The notes below the pieces were generated by a model. It saw only the letters and a list, made by a program, of their open reading frames with translations, was not told the DNA's origin and did not search any database. The translations under genes and the position numbers were made by a program. A stretch of 64,000 bases of DNA from Clostridiales bacterium VE202-21 (GTDB lineage Bacteria; Bacillota; Clostridia; Lachnospirales; Lachnospiraceae). Below are positions 26,126-35,828 of the stretch, piece by piece (position 1 is the stretch's first letter; each line of letters starts with the position of its first letter). The stretch is from positions 62,001 through 126,000 of the forward strand of contig BAIF02000051.1 of assembly GCA_000509105.1 (NCBI GenBank), given 5' to 3'.

Positions 26126-29100
26126 ATGAATGATATGATGAGCAGTACCGACAATTTAGTCTATATAATCGATGAAACATATCACATAGTTCATTTTAAT
26201 GATGTGCTGCAGGACGTGTACCCGGAAATGCATTCCGGGGATACTTGTTACGAGGTGCTCTGCGGGAATAGCTCTCCGTGCCGGAAATGCCCGCTTGCAG
26301 AGTGGAATGCTTCCACGGTGGAGATGTATAATGAAAAATTAAAGTGCTGGGTGGAACTGAATACCGGGAAGATCGATTGGCCCGGGAAAGGAGCATGCAG
26401 CATTATTATTTCCAGAAATATTCCGGAACATCAAGTGCCGGCGGCAAACGCAGGAGGAGCTGGCGCAGAAGGTATTCATTCTCTCACCGGACTCTATAAA
26501 AAAGGAGAATTCTTTCAGGCAATGGAGGCCTTTCTGCGGGACGCGGGGGAGGAAAGGTATTGCCTTGCGGCCGTGGATATTGAACATTTTAAGCTGTTTA
26601 ATGAGTGGTATGGGAAAAAGGCGGGGGATGAATTTCTGGTAAATTTCGCAAAGTGTCTGAGAGAGATCAGAAATGAATACGGCGGGCTGGCCGGTTATTT
26701 TGGGGAGGATGATTTTTGTCTTCTGATTCCCTGTGTTGAGGCAAATCTGGACTGCATGCAGAACCGCATTCTGAGATTTGTCAGACAGTACAGAGGGAAT
26801 GCCGGGTTTCTGCCGGCCTTTGGCGTGTATGAGATCACGGACAAATCCGTGCCCGCCAGCATGATATATGACAGGGCTGCGATTGCGATGTCTATGGTAA
26901 AGGGAAATTATGCAAACCGAATGTGCCGGTATGATGCAGTTATGATGCAGAGAATGGAAGAGAAACATTTGATGCTTTCGGAGGTGCAGAGAGGACTGGA
27001 GAACGGAGAATTCACATTCTATCTGCAGCCAAAATGCAATATGGGTACAGGCCGCATTGTGGGAGTGGAGTCCCTGGTAAGATGGCAGCATCCGGAACGG
27101 GGGCTGGTCACGCCGGGGGCGTTTATACCGCTTTTGGAACAAAGCGGATTTATTGCCAAATTGGATCTGTATATCTGGAAAGAGGTCTGCAGATATCTTA
27201 GAAAATGGCTGAATGAGGGGAAGACGCTTCTTCCGATTTCAATAAATGTATCCAGGGTGGATATTTACACGCTGGACGTGGTGGAGTGCCTAAAAAATAT
27301 GGCAGAGGAGTACTGCCTTCCGGCAAATCTTCTGGAGATCGAGATTACCGAGAGTGCTTATGCGGAGGAATACCAGAAGATTACAGGTGTGGCAGAGCAG
27401 CTGCGCAGCGCAGGATTTACGGTTCTGATGGATGACTTCGGAAGCGGCTATTCTTCACTGAATATGCTGAAAGATATTAATGTCGATATCCTGAAAATTG
27501 ATATGAAGTTTTTGGATATGGATGAAAAGAGTGCGGATAAGGGGCTGGGAATACTCGAGGCCATTATCAGGATGGCAACGCTCATGGGACTGCGTATTAT
27601 AGCAGAGGGTGTGGAAACCGGAGAACAGGTTAAGGTGCTCCTGGAAATGGGGTGCCTGTACGGACAGGGATATTATTTTTTTCAGCCGCTTACCATTGAG
27701 AGTTATGAAAGATTGCTGGAGACTCCGGAAAACTTTGATTTCAGAGGGATTAAGGCCAGGGATGTAAAAAGCCTCCGTATTAAGGAGCTTCTGAATGCGG
27801 ACATATTCAGTGAGACAATGATCCATAATATACTGGGCGGGATCGGGATTTATAAAGTGTCCGGCGGCCATGTAGAATTGCTGCAGGTAAATGAACATTA
27901 TTATAAGGTTACTGGAAGCAGTCCGATTGATCTGGAAGCGCAGCGTCTGCAGTTCCAGAGCGGAATATATGAGGCGGACCGGAAAGAACTTCTGGACATC
28001 TTTCAACGGGCGGATAAAAACAGGCTGAACGGCGGCAGCGGACAGATCCGTCATATCCTGGCCGATGGTTCTGTCATCTGGATACAGCTGCATGCCTTTT
28101 TTCTGAAGGCACAGGAGGACGGCAGAATCTATTATGGAGCCGTTTCAGACGTTACGGAACAGAGACGGCGGGAGCAGATCATAACGGAAAATATGAAAAC
28201 ACTGGAGATATTCCGCAGTCAGGCGCTGTATGATTTTAAAGTCTGCCTCACAAGGAAAAGCGTGTGCGGCGAAAGTCTTGACAGCTGGGTGGGCGAGACT
28301 GGATGCAGCCAGATTATGCTGTTAGAAGGTGCATCGGATTACATGTGCAGCGAACTGATTCTGCCTCGTTATCGGGATCTGTTCCGGACATTTACGGATA
28401 CAGAAAGAATGTATCAGGCGTATCAAAACGGCAAGGTTATGGAAAGCCTGGATTATCAGCGGATGTACAAGGGGACATCGAGCTGGATGCGGATGCTCAT
28501 GCACTATACCCGGTCTGAGGAAAACGGTGAGGTCTATGCCTATATATTTGTGACAGATATTGACGCGCAGAAGAAGCAGGAGCTTCAGCTGGCCAGGATG
28601 GCCGAGACGGATGCTATGACAGGCCTGTATAACCGCTGTACTGCCAAGAAGAAGATAGAGGATTATATGAAAGAATATCCGGATGAGGAGTCGGCAGTGA
28701 TTATGTTTGATATGGATAATTTTAAGACGGCAAATGATGTATTTGGGCATGCGTACGGGGATTCCATGATCCGTAAAAATGCGGAGAAGCTGAACAGCTA
28801 TTTCAGGGAGAATGATATTGTATGCCGTATGGGCGGAGATGAATTCCTTGTTCTATGCAGGAATATCAGGGAAGAAGCAGTGAATGAGAAACTGAGGCAG
28901 ATCCTTTCCGATATGGAGGTTACTTACCATACAGGAAAAAAGGCAATTAAGTTTTCGATATCGGCTGGGTATGCGATGATTCCGCGGCAGGGAAATACAT
29001 TTGACGAGCTGTACAGGAAAGCGGATACTGCGCTGTTCACGGCAAAAATGAATGGAAAAAGTACATTCGTTCAATACGATTCCGGAATGAAGGAGGTTCG

Positions 29101-29137
29101 TCCGGAACTGGCAGATCCGGAAAAGGCTCCGGAATAA
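26126..29137 (+). CDS. c-di-GMP turnover protein: PAS-GGDEF-EAL-PAS-GGDEF
   Basis: This 1003-residue protein has an N-terminal PAS-like part with a Cys cluster (CYEVLCGNSSPCRKC). A degenerate GGDEF domain follows (residues 120-270, GEDDF in place of GGDEF). The EAL domain (285-530) keeps the key phosphodiesterase residues: ESL for EAL, INVS, EITES, DDFGSGYSS, KIDMKF and EGVET. A second PAS-like region comes next, then a C-terminal GGDEF domain with an intact MGGDEF near residue 905. It could both make and degrade c-di-GMP, with the Cys cluster as a possible sensor (inference). No membrane segment is visible, so it is likely cytosolic. CAGGAGGG precedes ATG 26126. It stands alone. Confidence 0.92.
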   Translation: MNDMMSSTDNLVYIIDETYHIVHFNDVLQDVYPEMHSGDTCYEVLCGNSSPCRKCPLAEWNASTVEMYNEKLKCWVELNTGKIDWPGKGACSIIISRNIPEHQVPAANAGGAGAEGIHSLTGLYKKGEFFQAMEAFLRDAGEERYCLAAVDIEHFKLFNEWYGKKAGDEFLVNFAKCLREIRNEYGGLAGYFGEDDFCLLIPCVEANLDCMQNRILRFVRQYRGNAGFLPAFGVYEITDKSVPASMIYDRAAIAMSMVKGNYANRMCRYDAVMMQRMEEKHLMLSEVQRGLENGEFTFYLQPKCNMGTGRIVGVESLVRWQHPERGLVTPGAFIPLLEQSGFIAKLDLYIWKEVCRYLRKWLNEGKTLLPISINVSRVDIYTLDVVECLKNMAEEYCLPANLLEIEITESAYAEEYQKITGVAEQLRSAGFTVLMDDFGSGYSSLNMLKDINVDILKIDMKFLDMDEKSADKGLGILEAIIRMATLMGLRIIAEGVETGEQVKVLLEMGCLYGQGYYFFQPLTIESYERLLETPENFDFRGIKARDVKSLRIKELLNADIFSETMIHNILGGIGIYKVSGGHVELLQVNEHYYKVTGSSPIDLEAQRLQFQSGIYEADRKELLDIFQRADKNRLNGGSGQIRHILADGSVIWIQLHAFFLKAQEDGRIYYGAVSDVTEQRRREQIITENMKTLEIFRSQALYDFKVCLTRKSVCGESLDSWVGETGCSQIMLLEGASDYMCSELILPRYRDLFRTFTDTERMYQAYQNGKVMESLDYQRMYKGTSSWMRMLMHYTRSEENGEVYAYIFVTDIDAQKKQELQLARMAETDAMTGLYNRCTAKKKIEDYMKEYPDEESAVIMFDMDNFKTANDVFGHAYGDSMIRKNAEKLNSYFRENDIVCRMGGDEFLVLCRNIREEAVNEKLRQILSDMEVTYHTGKKAIKFSISAGYAMIPRQGNTFDELYRKADTALFTAKMNGKSTFVQYDSGMKEVRPELADPEKAPE

Positions 29138-29144
29138 AAGGAAA

Positions 29145-29165
29145 GAGTCACAGTAACTGTGACTC
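29145..29165. terminator. Perfect hairpin after the c-di-GMP gene
   Basis: GAGTCACAGT, one base, ACTGTGACTC. There is no T-run on either strand, so intrinsic termination is uncertain. Confidence 0.4.
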
Positions 29166-29307
29166 AAGGGGGAAAAAGTTTATGAAAAAGTGTTCTTTTC
29201 TTTTGAACAATTATAGTATACCTTTTACTTGTGGAAAAATTGTGATGCATTTTTGAATGAATTGTAAACAGTTATAAAATAAATTATGAAGAGCGGCGAT
29301 ATATAGA

Positions 29308-30282
29308 ATGAAACGAGTATGGAAAAGAATCTTTCTGGCTGCAGGTATCATGTGCGCTTTGGATTGTGTGGCAGTTGGTACATTTTTCAGTATGGCGGTG
29401 GGGCGCTCCTGTGTCTTTTTCCGAAAAAAGAGAGACAAAAGGAAAAAACTGCGCAAGAGGACAGTACAGGAAGAGGCGGAAGAACTTAAAGAACGCAGTG
29501 AGGGAATCCAATGGATCGAGGGGATGCACTGTGAAAGTGTGCACATAAAAAGCGAAGACGGGCTGAGACTAAACGGATATTATCTAGAGGCAGAGCAGGC
29601 GGAACGGGTTGTTGTGATGTTCCATGGCTGGCGTGGATCCTGGCGGCATGATTTTGGGGCATGCCTGAAATGGCTTTACAAAGAAAACAGCAGCCTTCTG
29701 CTCGTAGAGCAGAGGGCGCAGGGGGAAAGTGAAGGAAAATATATGGGATTCGGGCTGTTGGAACGCAGGGACTGCCGGATATGGTTAAATTGGCTGGCAG
29801 AAAGGAATACCAACCGCCTTCCGGTCTATCTTTACGGCGTATCCATGGGTGCGGCAACCGTGCTGATGGCGGCAGGGGAGAAGCTGCCGGCAGAGATAAA
29901 AGGGGTAATTGCCGACTGCGGATTTACCTCCCCTTATGAGATGGTATACCGTTTTGGACGAACGAACTTTAAACTGCGGGAACATCCGGTTATGGATCAG
30001 CTGAACTGGCTGTGCAGGAAGCGCGCCGGTTATGATCTGAAGGAATATAGTACGCTTGAGGCGATGAAACACTGCAGCGTGCCGGTTCTTTTTATCCACG
30101 GCAGGGCGGACACATTTGTGCCCTGTGAGATGACGCTTCGCAATTACGAGGCCTGTACGGCAGATAAGAAGCTGTTGCTGGTGGACGGGGCAAAGCACTG
30201 CATGAGCTTTATAAAAGACCGGGAAGGTTATACGCAAGCGGTCAGGAAAATGTTTTCCAGGGAAGAAAAATGCGGTGCCTGA
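29308..30282 (+). CDS. Membrane-anchored alpha/beta hydrolase
   Basis: The 324-residue protein has one N-terminal hydrophobic segment (residues 8-32), then a basic linker, then an alpha/beta hydrolase domain: VVVMFHGWRGS (oxyanion strand), GVSMGAAT with nucleophile Ser near 179, HGRADTFVP supplying the Asp, and AKHCMS supplying the His. This is the cell-associated BAAT/YqkD-like branch. The substrate is unknown; an esterase or peptidase acting at the membrane is possible. It starts at ATG 29308 without a strong Shine-Dalgarno. It has no obvious operon partner. Confidence 0.85.
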   Translation: MKRVWKRIFLAAGIMCALDCVAVGTFFSMAVGRSCVFFRKKRDKRKKLRKRTVQEEAEELKERSEGIQWIEGMHCESVHIKSEDGLRLNGYYLEAEQAERVVVMFHGWRGSWRHDFGACLKWLYKENSSLLLVEQRAQGESEGKYMGFGLLERRDCRIWLNWLAERNTNRLPVYLYGVSMGAATVLMAAGEKLPAEIKGVIADCGFTSPYEMVYRFGRTNFKLREHPVMDQLNWLCRKRAGYDLKEYSTLEAMKHCSVPVLFIHGRADTFVPCEMTLRNYEACTADKKLLLVDGAKHCMSFIKDREGYTQAVRKMFSREEKCGA

Positions 30283-30477
30283 CTGCATCAGCGGGCGGTC
30301 AAATGGCAATACTCCGTTAAGTAGGCAGGGACAAAACGGACATGGTGTACTTCTCTTTTATTTTTATTGGTGCTATGCTTAGTGGCAGCAGTGCTGTTGA
30401 ATTTTATCACTAAGATGGCAAAAGAGTACCAAACAGCCATCCTTAACTACATCATTATTAAGCTGGGAGGCAGACAG

Positions 30478-31641
30478 ATGCTCGAAGAGAATGTTTTAGT
30501 ATCGTTTTTAAAAAAGTTTGATGAACATCCATTTCTTGTGAAGATGGACAACAAAGAATACTTAATCGGAGAAGGGGAACCCACTTTCACGGTAATAATC
30601 CATAAGATGATTCCATTGACGGAACTGATGACAAGCACATCGCTTGCTCTTGGAGAGGCATACATGAACGGGGATCTGGAGGTTGAAGGCGACCTGTATG
30701 AGGCGTTGAATCATTTTCTGGGGCAGATGGGCAAATTCTCAACGGACAAAAAAGCACTTAAAAAGCTAATTTTCTCGTCCTCTGCAAAGAAAAACCAGGA
30801 GAAGGAAGTGCGCAGCCATTATGATATCGGCAACGACTTTTACAAGCTTTGGCTGGATGAGACATTAAGCTATTCCTGCGGGTATTTTGTGCATGAAGAC
30901 GATACGCTTTACCAGGCGCAAGTCAACAAGGTGGATCACATTTTAGAAAAACTTTACCTTAAGGAAGGGATGACTCTGCTGGACATTGGCTGCGGCTGGG
31001 GATTTCTGCTCATTGAGGCCGCGAAAAAGTATAAGGTACATGGGACAGGGATTACACTCAGTGAAGAACAATATAAAGAATTTAACCTCCGTATCCAGGC
31101 GGAGGGGCTGGAGGACCTGCTTACGGTGGAACTGATGGATTACCGTGATCTGCCCAAAACAGGCTGGAAGTTTGAACGCGTAGTGAGTGTTGGGATGGTC
31201 GAGCACGTCGGGCGTGACAATTACCAGGAATTTATAGACTGTGTAAACAAGGTGATGGAGCCGGGCGGCCTGTTCCTGCTGCATTTTATCAGTGCATTGA
31301 AGGAGCATCCGGGCGATCCATGGATTAAAAAGTATATCTTCCCGGGCGGTATGGTTCCAAGTCTGAGGGAGGTGCTTGCAGATGTGGCGGAGGATAACTT
31401 CCATACGCTTGATGTGGAGAATCTGCGGCCTCATTATAACCGTACACTATTGTGCTGGGAGCGCAACTTCAGGGAACATATTAACGAGGTGCGGCAGATG
31501 TTTGATGAAAAATTTGTCAGAATGTGGGATCTCTATCTGTCCTCCTGTGCGGCGACCTTCAATAATGGGATCATTGACCTGCATCAGATCCTTATGACCA
31601 AGGGAATTAACAATCAATTACCTGCTGTGAGGTGGTATTAA
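30478..31641 (+). CDS. cfa: Cyclopropane-fatty-acyl-phospholipid synthase
   Basis: This 387-residue SAM-dependent methyltransferase has the SAM motif LLDIGCGWGFLL near residue 168, the preceding SHYDIGNDFYKLWLDETLSYSCGYF substrate segment typical of Cfa, and VSVGMVEHVGRDNY. It adds a methylene bridge across unsaturated acyl chains of membrane phospholipids. Start ATG 30478 with GGGAGG is chosen over a longer frame from 30367 that has a hydrophobic but unsupported extension. It is monocistronic by spacing. Confidence 0.92.
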   Translation: MLEENVLVSFLKKFDEHPFLVKMDNKEYLIGEGEPTFTVIIHKMIPLTELMTSTSLALGEAYMNGDLEVEGDLYEALNHFLGQMGKFSTDKKALKKLIFSSSAKKNQEKEVRSHYDIGNDFYKLWLDETLSYSCGYFVHEDDTLYQAQVNKVDHILEKLYLKEGMTLLDIGCGWGFLLIEAAKKYKVHGTGITLSEEQYKEFNLRIQAEGLEDLLTVELMDYRDLPKTGWKFERVVSVGMVEHVGRDNYQEFIDCVNKVMEPGGLFLLHFISALKEHPGDPWIKKYIFPGGMVPSLREVLADVAEDNFHTLDVENLRPHYNRTLLCWERNFREHINEVRQMFDEKFVRMWDLYLSSCAATFNNGIIDLHQILMTKGINNQLPAVRWY

Positions 31642-31842
31642 AGGATCAAGCCGGGCCGGCAGGCTGTATGCAATGGCCGCTGAACGTTCTCCTTTTGGAA
31701 GATCCAAAATGGCGGACGTTCTTTTTGTGCAAAAAAATATACAGGTATGGATATCTTCAACGAAACAATGGATGATAGCGTTTGAAGCCGGAGCGTTTAT
31801 ATGATAAGATAAATTATAATACACTAAAAAATGGGGGGAGCT

Positions 31843-32721
31843 ATGACAGCGCAGATAAAAAATGCATTGGCTATGACGGCTTTTGGAACCATCTCCATTT
31901 TTGTACGGGGGATTGCCCTTAGTTCCATGGAGATAGCCTTCTGGCGCGGGAGTATAGCGCTGGTGGTATTGTGGTTCATTAAAAAGGCCTTTTATAGAGA
32001 AAATAATATACATATCAGCAGGAAACAAAAAGTTCTTCTGTTTTTATCAGGGATGGCGGTTGGCTTAAATTGGGCACTGCTGTTTATGGCTTATGAACAT
32101 ACAACTATTGCGGTGGCTACGCTGGCCTATTATTTTGCCCCAGTGATTGTGATGATAGTGTCGCCCCTTTTGTTTAAAGAGCGGATGACGCTGTTTCAGC
32201 TTTTGTGTTTCGCAATGGCAACTGCAGGGCTTGTGCTTGTGGTCAGCGCCGGTAACAGCATGGCAGTCGGCAGCCGGGCGGGCATTGGTTTTGGCCTGGG
32301 AGCCGCCGTGTTCTATGCTGCTGTAGTGCTGATGAATAAATGGATCCGTGAAGGGAGCGGGCTGGAGCGTACGATCATCCAATTTTTGGGGGCAGTGTCC
32401 TTGTTGTTTGTGATTCTGATGGTACAGGGCGGGTTCCGGATCCAGGCTGCTTCCCCCGGAAGTATTGGAAATCTACTGGTAGTAGGCGTGATTTATACAG
32501 GGCTGTGCTATTGGCTGTATTTTTCATCGATAAAAGATTTAGCGGGGCAGCAGACGGCCATCCTCAGCTATCTTGATCCCTTTGTGGCAATTCTTGTCTC
32601 AACTTTGTTTTTCCGGGAACCTATACGGGTGCTTCAGGGAATTGGCGCCGTGTTAATTCTGGGATTCACCTGTCTTTACCAGATTGACAGAGGCCGGCGT
32701 GACGCCGCGGACAAGGAGTAA
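31843..32721 (+). CDS. EamA/DMT-family transporter
   Basis: The 292-residue protein has ten hydrophobic segments arranged as two EamA repeats (first ending near residue 140, second starting with GLGAAVFYAAVVLMNKW). The substrate is unknown; relatives export amino acids or metabolites. TATAAT at 31815 suggests transcription starts near 31827, so ATG 31843 behind GGGGGGAG is preferred over ATG 31831, which would be leaderless. It is separate from its neighbours. Confidence 0.86.
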   Translation: MTAQIKNALAMTAFGTISIFVRGIALSSMEIAFWRGSIALVVLWFIKKAFYRENNIHISRKQKVLLFLSGMAVGLNWALLFMAYEHTTIAVATLAYYFAPVIVMIVSPLLFKERMTLFQLLCFAMATAGLVLVVSAGNSMAVGSRAGIGFGLGAAVFYAAVVLMNKWIREGSGLERTIIQFLGAVSLLFVILMVQGGFRIQAASPGSIGNLLVVGVIYTGLCYWLYFSSIKDLAGQQTAILSYLDPFVAILVSTLFFREPIRVLQGIGAVLILGFTCLYQIDRGRRDAADKE

Positions 32722-32822
32722 GCAATGGCTGTAGAAGCAGTCAACAAAAAGGGATACCCTCTGGGTATACTTAGGAAAATACAGCGTCAACTATTTACAT
32801 GATACGTGAAAGCAGGTGTGAT

Positions 32823-33716
32823 ATGGGAATTCAGGAATATTTAAACGATTTATTAGGAAACCAGCTGAGGGAAATGAAATATCGATATAGAGAACAGATT
32901 GTGGCCGATATAAAGAACAGAATGTGTTCCCTGTTATCCAAATGGGACGATGAGGAATACAGGCGGACAATCTTGTTTGTAACGGATGAAGAGGCATTGT
33001 TTTATGAACCTTATGCAGCTGCTGAGGTAAAAGAATTTGTCGTTGCAGCGTTAAGAAATAGTATGCTTGAGGTAGCAGCAAGTGTCAATTGTACCCAATT
33101 TAAAATGCAGGATCCCCTGTCAAATGAAAAAATAAGACAGTTGACATCGGATGCGATTGTATATTTCAGGCAGTGCAGTTTCGCATCTTTACGGGAAGAA
33201 GCACAGAGTATGGAATTCAAAGATGTTTACGGACAAGCCATAAAGAAATATCCACTGGCATGGGATGTTTTGAAAAAGACGGCATTAATGACAGGAGAAA
33301 TATTAGAATTTGCAGGGGCTGATCAAACAGTTTCCGAATATGAAGACCAGAAACTGGATTGCAGAAAATATGATAAAGTGATTTGTGATGGATATAGCCT
33401 GGAGTTTGATGAATATTTGGAGGAAGCGCTCGGAAATCTGATTTCAGGACATACGGAAGTGTTTTTTGTAGATTCGTTTAAAATATTAACGAGAAACTTT
33501 GAAAAGGTTTTGCATGTCCTTCAGATCATCCTTGAGAATGGGCGGACTTTCGTGACCTGTAATTATTATATTAGCAACGGATATATCGAAAAAAGAAAGG
33601 AAATATTGAGAGCAGCACATAGTGAAAAAGATGTACTGAAAAACCTGCGGAACATGAGGGGGACTCAGGCAGAGCTGAGAACTATCCTAAAAGGACTGGC
33701 AGATGCTGAGCTCTAA
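32823..33716 (+). CDS. Orphan hypothetical protein, 297 residues
   Basis: I do not recognise a family. The protein is soluble, largely helical and without signal or membrane segments. It begins MGIQEYLNDLLGNQ. A central acidic region is followed by a C-terminal alpha/beta-looking stretch (EVFFVDSFKILTRNFEK, ENGRTFVTCNYYI) and a basic tail. It is more AT-rich than the genes around it, so acquisition by transfer is possible. Start ATG 32823 follows AGCAGGTG. It is monocistronic, with a clear terminator downstream. Confidence 0.75.
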   Translation: MGIQEYLNDLLGNQLREMKYRYREQIVADIKNRMCSLLSKWDDEEYRRTILFVTDEEALFYEPYAAAEVKEFVVAALRNSMLEVAASVNCTQFKMQDPLSNEKIRQLTSDAIVYFRQCSFASLREEAQSMEFKDVYGQAIKKYPLAWDVLKKTALMTGEILEFAGADQTVSEYEDQKLDCRKYDKVICDGYSLEFDEYLEEALGNLISGHTEVFFVDSFKILTRNFEKVLHVLQIILENGRTFVTCNYYISNGYIEKRKEILRAAHSEKDVLKNLRNMRGTQAELRTILKGLADAEL

Positions 33717-33777
33717 ATGTATATTTCATATGATCATGATGACAGAGCTTTATTAGTACTAAGAATACTACAGAGAA

Positions 33778-33832
33778 ATATCCCGCGGAGAACTCTGCGC
33801 TGAAAAGCATCGAGTTCCACGGGATATTTTTC
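33778..33832. terminator. Bidirectional intrinsic terminator
   Basis: ATATCCCGcGGAgAACTC pairs with GAGTTcCACGGGATAT, flanked by A-rich sequence on the left and TTTTTCTTT on the right. It serves the orphan gene and the convergent RpiR gene. Confidence 0.8.
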
Positions 33833-33883
33833 TTTGATAAAGGACTTAAAATCAGTATTAACCGAAAACCCCGACTTTTCCGT

Positions 33884-34768
33884 CTAATGCTTATTGAGCG
33901 AAAGATACTCGTTCACATTGTCTATCAGCGGCTGCAGGCTGCTCTTTTTTTTCATCAGAACGGATAGATACAGCGTATCCAGCAGACACAGCGCAGGTAC
34001 ACGCTTGGCCAGTACTTCGTCCATCACATCGTAAGAAAAAGAAGCGGTCAATAAAAGAATATCCGAGTGCTTTGCCAGCGGCGCACCGGGGAAATTGGTG
34101 ATGGTGATGACTTTAATGCCGTGTTCCCTTGCCACCTTAGCCAGGCTGCAGATATTGCGGGTCTTACCGGAATGTGAGATGCAGATGAGGGCATCTTCGG
34201 GCGTCATCTGTGATAAAGCGATCAGCTGCGAGTCGAAGTCTGAGGACGCCGTAGTCTGATAACCGATGCGCATGAACTTTTGGGCGGCCGAGGCGGCTAT
34301 AAAATGTGCGTCTCCCGAGGCGGCAAAAATAAACCGCCTGGAGCCGGAGAGCAGATCGATTGCCTGAGACAGGGCGCCGTAGTCAATGGACTGCAGGGAA
34401 TCCTGCAAATACAAGATGCAGGAATTGAATACGCTGGAGGTGATCGACTGAAGGCTGTCCGATTCTGATATACCAATATAATTAAATATATCTTCATATT
34501 CTTTCGGCAGGATATTTGCGCGCAATTCCGGATAGCCGCCGTATCCCAGCCTGCGTGCCAGACGTACGAGGGTCGCTTCGCTGCAGCCGCTTCTCTCGGC
34601 TACTTCACTGATCGTCAAAGTAGCAACGTCGGAAGGATTGCTCAGACAGAAATCAGCAGCTTTTCTCTCGGCTGATTTCAAATTATCATAAATAAAATGA
34701 AATTTAATTAGACATGCATGTGATATTTCTTTACTTTCTTTATTGATTGGCCTGTTTTTGGTGATCAA
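33884..34768 (-). CDS. RpiR/MurR-family transcriptional regulator
   Basis: This 294-residue protein has an N-terminal winged helix (TISEVAERSGCSEATLVRLARRLGYGGYPEL) and a C-terminal SIS domain (residues 120-260; FAASGDAHFIAASAAQKF and CISHSGKTRN), which binds phosphosugars. It starts at TTG 34768, nine bases after GGAGG; no ATG fits. It is divergent from the catabolic operon beginning at 35106 and most likely controls it in response to a phosphorylated intermediate. Confidence 0.9.
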   Translation of the reverse strand: MITKNRPINKESKEISHACLIKFHFIYDNLKSAERKAADFCLSNPSDVATLTISEVAERSGCSEATLVRLARRLGYGGYPELRANILPKEYEDIFNYIGISESDSLQSITSSVFNSCILYLQDSLQSIDYGALSQAIDLLSGSRRFIFAASGDAHFIAASAAQKFMRIGYQTTASSDFDSQLIALSQMTPEDALICISHSGKTRNICSLAKVAREHGIKVITITNFPGAPLAKHSDILLLTASFSYDVMDEVLAKRVPALCLLDTLYLSVLMKKKSSLQPLIDNVNEYLSLNKH

Positions 34769-34949
34769 ATCTCTTTGCCTCCGCAGTCATTTTTATTTTT
34801 GAATTTTATTTATAGGGTTATGTGTATTCTACCATATAAAACGGGAATTGACAATGCAGTATTGAGAGAAAACCGTGGAAAATAAAACGCCGGTGAATGA
34901 AGTCCGGCATAATATACAGAATGGAACGCGCTGTTTTGTGAAATATGTA

Positions 34950-34967
34950 GAAAATGCTTTCATTTTC
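34950..34967. promoter_or_regulatory. Candidate RpiR operator
   Basis: GAAAATG, four bases, CATTTTC is a perfect inverted repeat. ATTTTCA (34962) and TGAAAAT (34986) form a second, wider pair. All lie just upstream of the operon promoter between the regulator and the first catabolic gene. Confidence 0.55.
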
Positions 34968-34997
34968 ACTTTTTGTAATTAAAAATGAAAATATTTG

Positions 34998-35026
34998 TTG
35001 AAAAGTAAAAAAACCTGTGATATGAT
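34998..35026 (+). promoter_or_regulatory. Promoter of the carbohydrate operon
   Basis: TTGAAA and TATGAT are separated by exactly 17 bases. The start would fall near 35033, leaving a leader of about 70 bases. The rest of 34769-35105 is AT-rich and holds only the operator candidates. Confidence 0.75.
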
Positions 35027-35105
35027 TTAGTCAACAGAAAAAGCCTAGACAGCGAAAAGAAATCAAAAATAATTCAAAGGTATAAGAAAGGAAAAGGAGG
35101 ATGTT

Positions 35106-35789
35106 ATGAAAGTAAAGAAAGAGGATATTGTAGAACTTAATCATGTTTTGGAATCCGGAAAAGAAAATTTTCCCTTTGAGTCTTCATTTCGTGATGTGGT
35201 AGAACTGGATCCGAACGGGAATGCCCGTGCCCATGCAGAGGATGTCTGGTACATAGAGAGTGAGGTGAAGATGCATTCCCATGTAGGGACACACATAGAG
35301 GTTCCCTTCCACCACAAATTTGACGGCCCCGACTGTGCACAATACCCTGTGGAACGCCTGGTCGGTGAAGCGTTTATCATGGATTGTACGGGAAAGAAGG
35401 CCGGGGAATTTATTACTCTGGAAGAGATCCAAAAATATGAAGACAGGCTTCAAAAGGGAGACATGATACTTTTTTACACGGGGTTTGATAAAAAGTTCCA
35501 TGACCCGGACTGGGAACCCTTTCCACATGTAGAGAAGGAAGCGGTTCTCTGGCTGATTGAAAAGTTTGACCCGCCGGTGATCGGGACGGATGCATCCGGA
35601 ATTGAAGTGCCTGACGATGACCGCCAGCCGAACCATACCAATTGTTTTGAGAATAATACGGCAATTATAGAATCACTTACGAATCTGGAAGCGGTCAAAG
35701 AGGAACGTGTCACGTTATTTGTTCTGCCGCTGCGGATGAAACGGGTCGATTCTTGTGCCGTCAGAGTCATCGCAATCAGAGGCATCTAA
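35106..35789 (+). CDS. Cyclase-family metal-dependent hydrolase
   Basis: The 227-residue protein has the cyclase/KynB-fold metal motif HVGTHIEVPFHH near residues 59-70 and a C-terminal half typical of the group, with IGTDASGIEVPDDD and NHTNCFENN. Known members hydrolyse cyclic or aryl amides (kynurenine formamidase, isatin hydrolase), and some act on lactones. Here, heading a sugar operon, lactone or amide opening is possible but unproven. AAAGGAGG precedes ATG 35106. It is 39 bases before the transporter gene. Confidence 0.85.
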   Translation: MKVKKEDIVELNHVLESGKENFPFESSFRDVVELDPNGNARAHAEDVWYIESEVKMHSHVGTHIEVPFHHKFDGPDCAQYPVERLVGEAFIMDCTGKKAGEFITLEEIQKYEDRLQKGDMILFYTGFDKKFHDPDWEPFPHVEKEAVLWLIEKFDPPVIGTDASGIEVPDDDRQPNHTNCFENNTAIIESLTNLEAVKEERVTLFVLPLRMKRVDSCAVRVIAIRGI

Positions 35790-35828
35790 AACACAGCAGA
35801 GATCTTATAAGGATGGAGGAGAAAAGGT

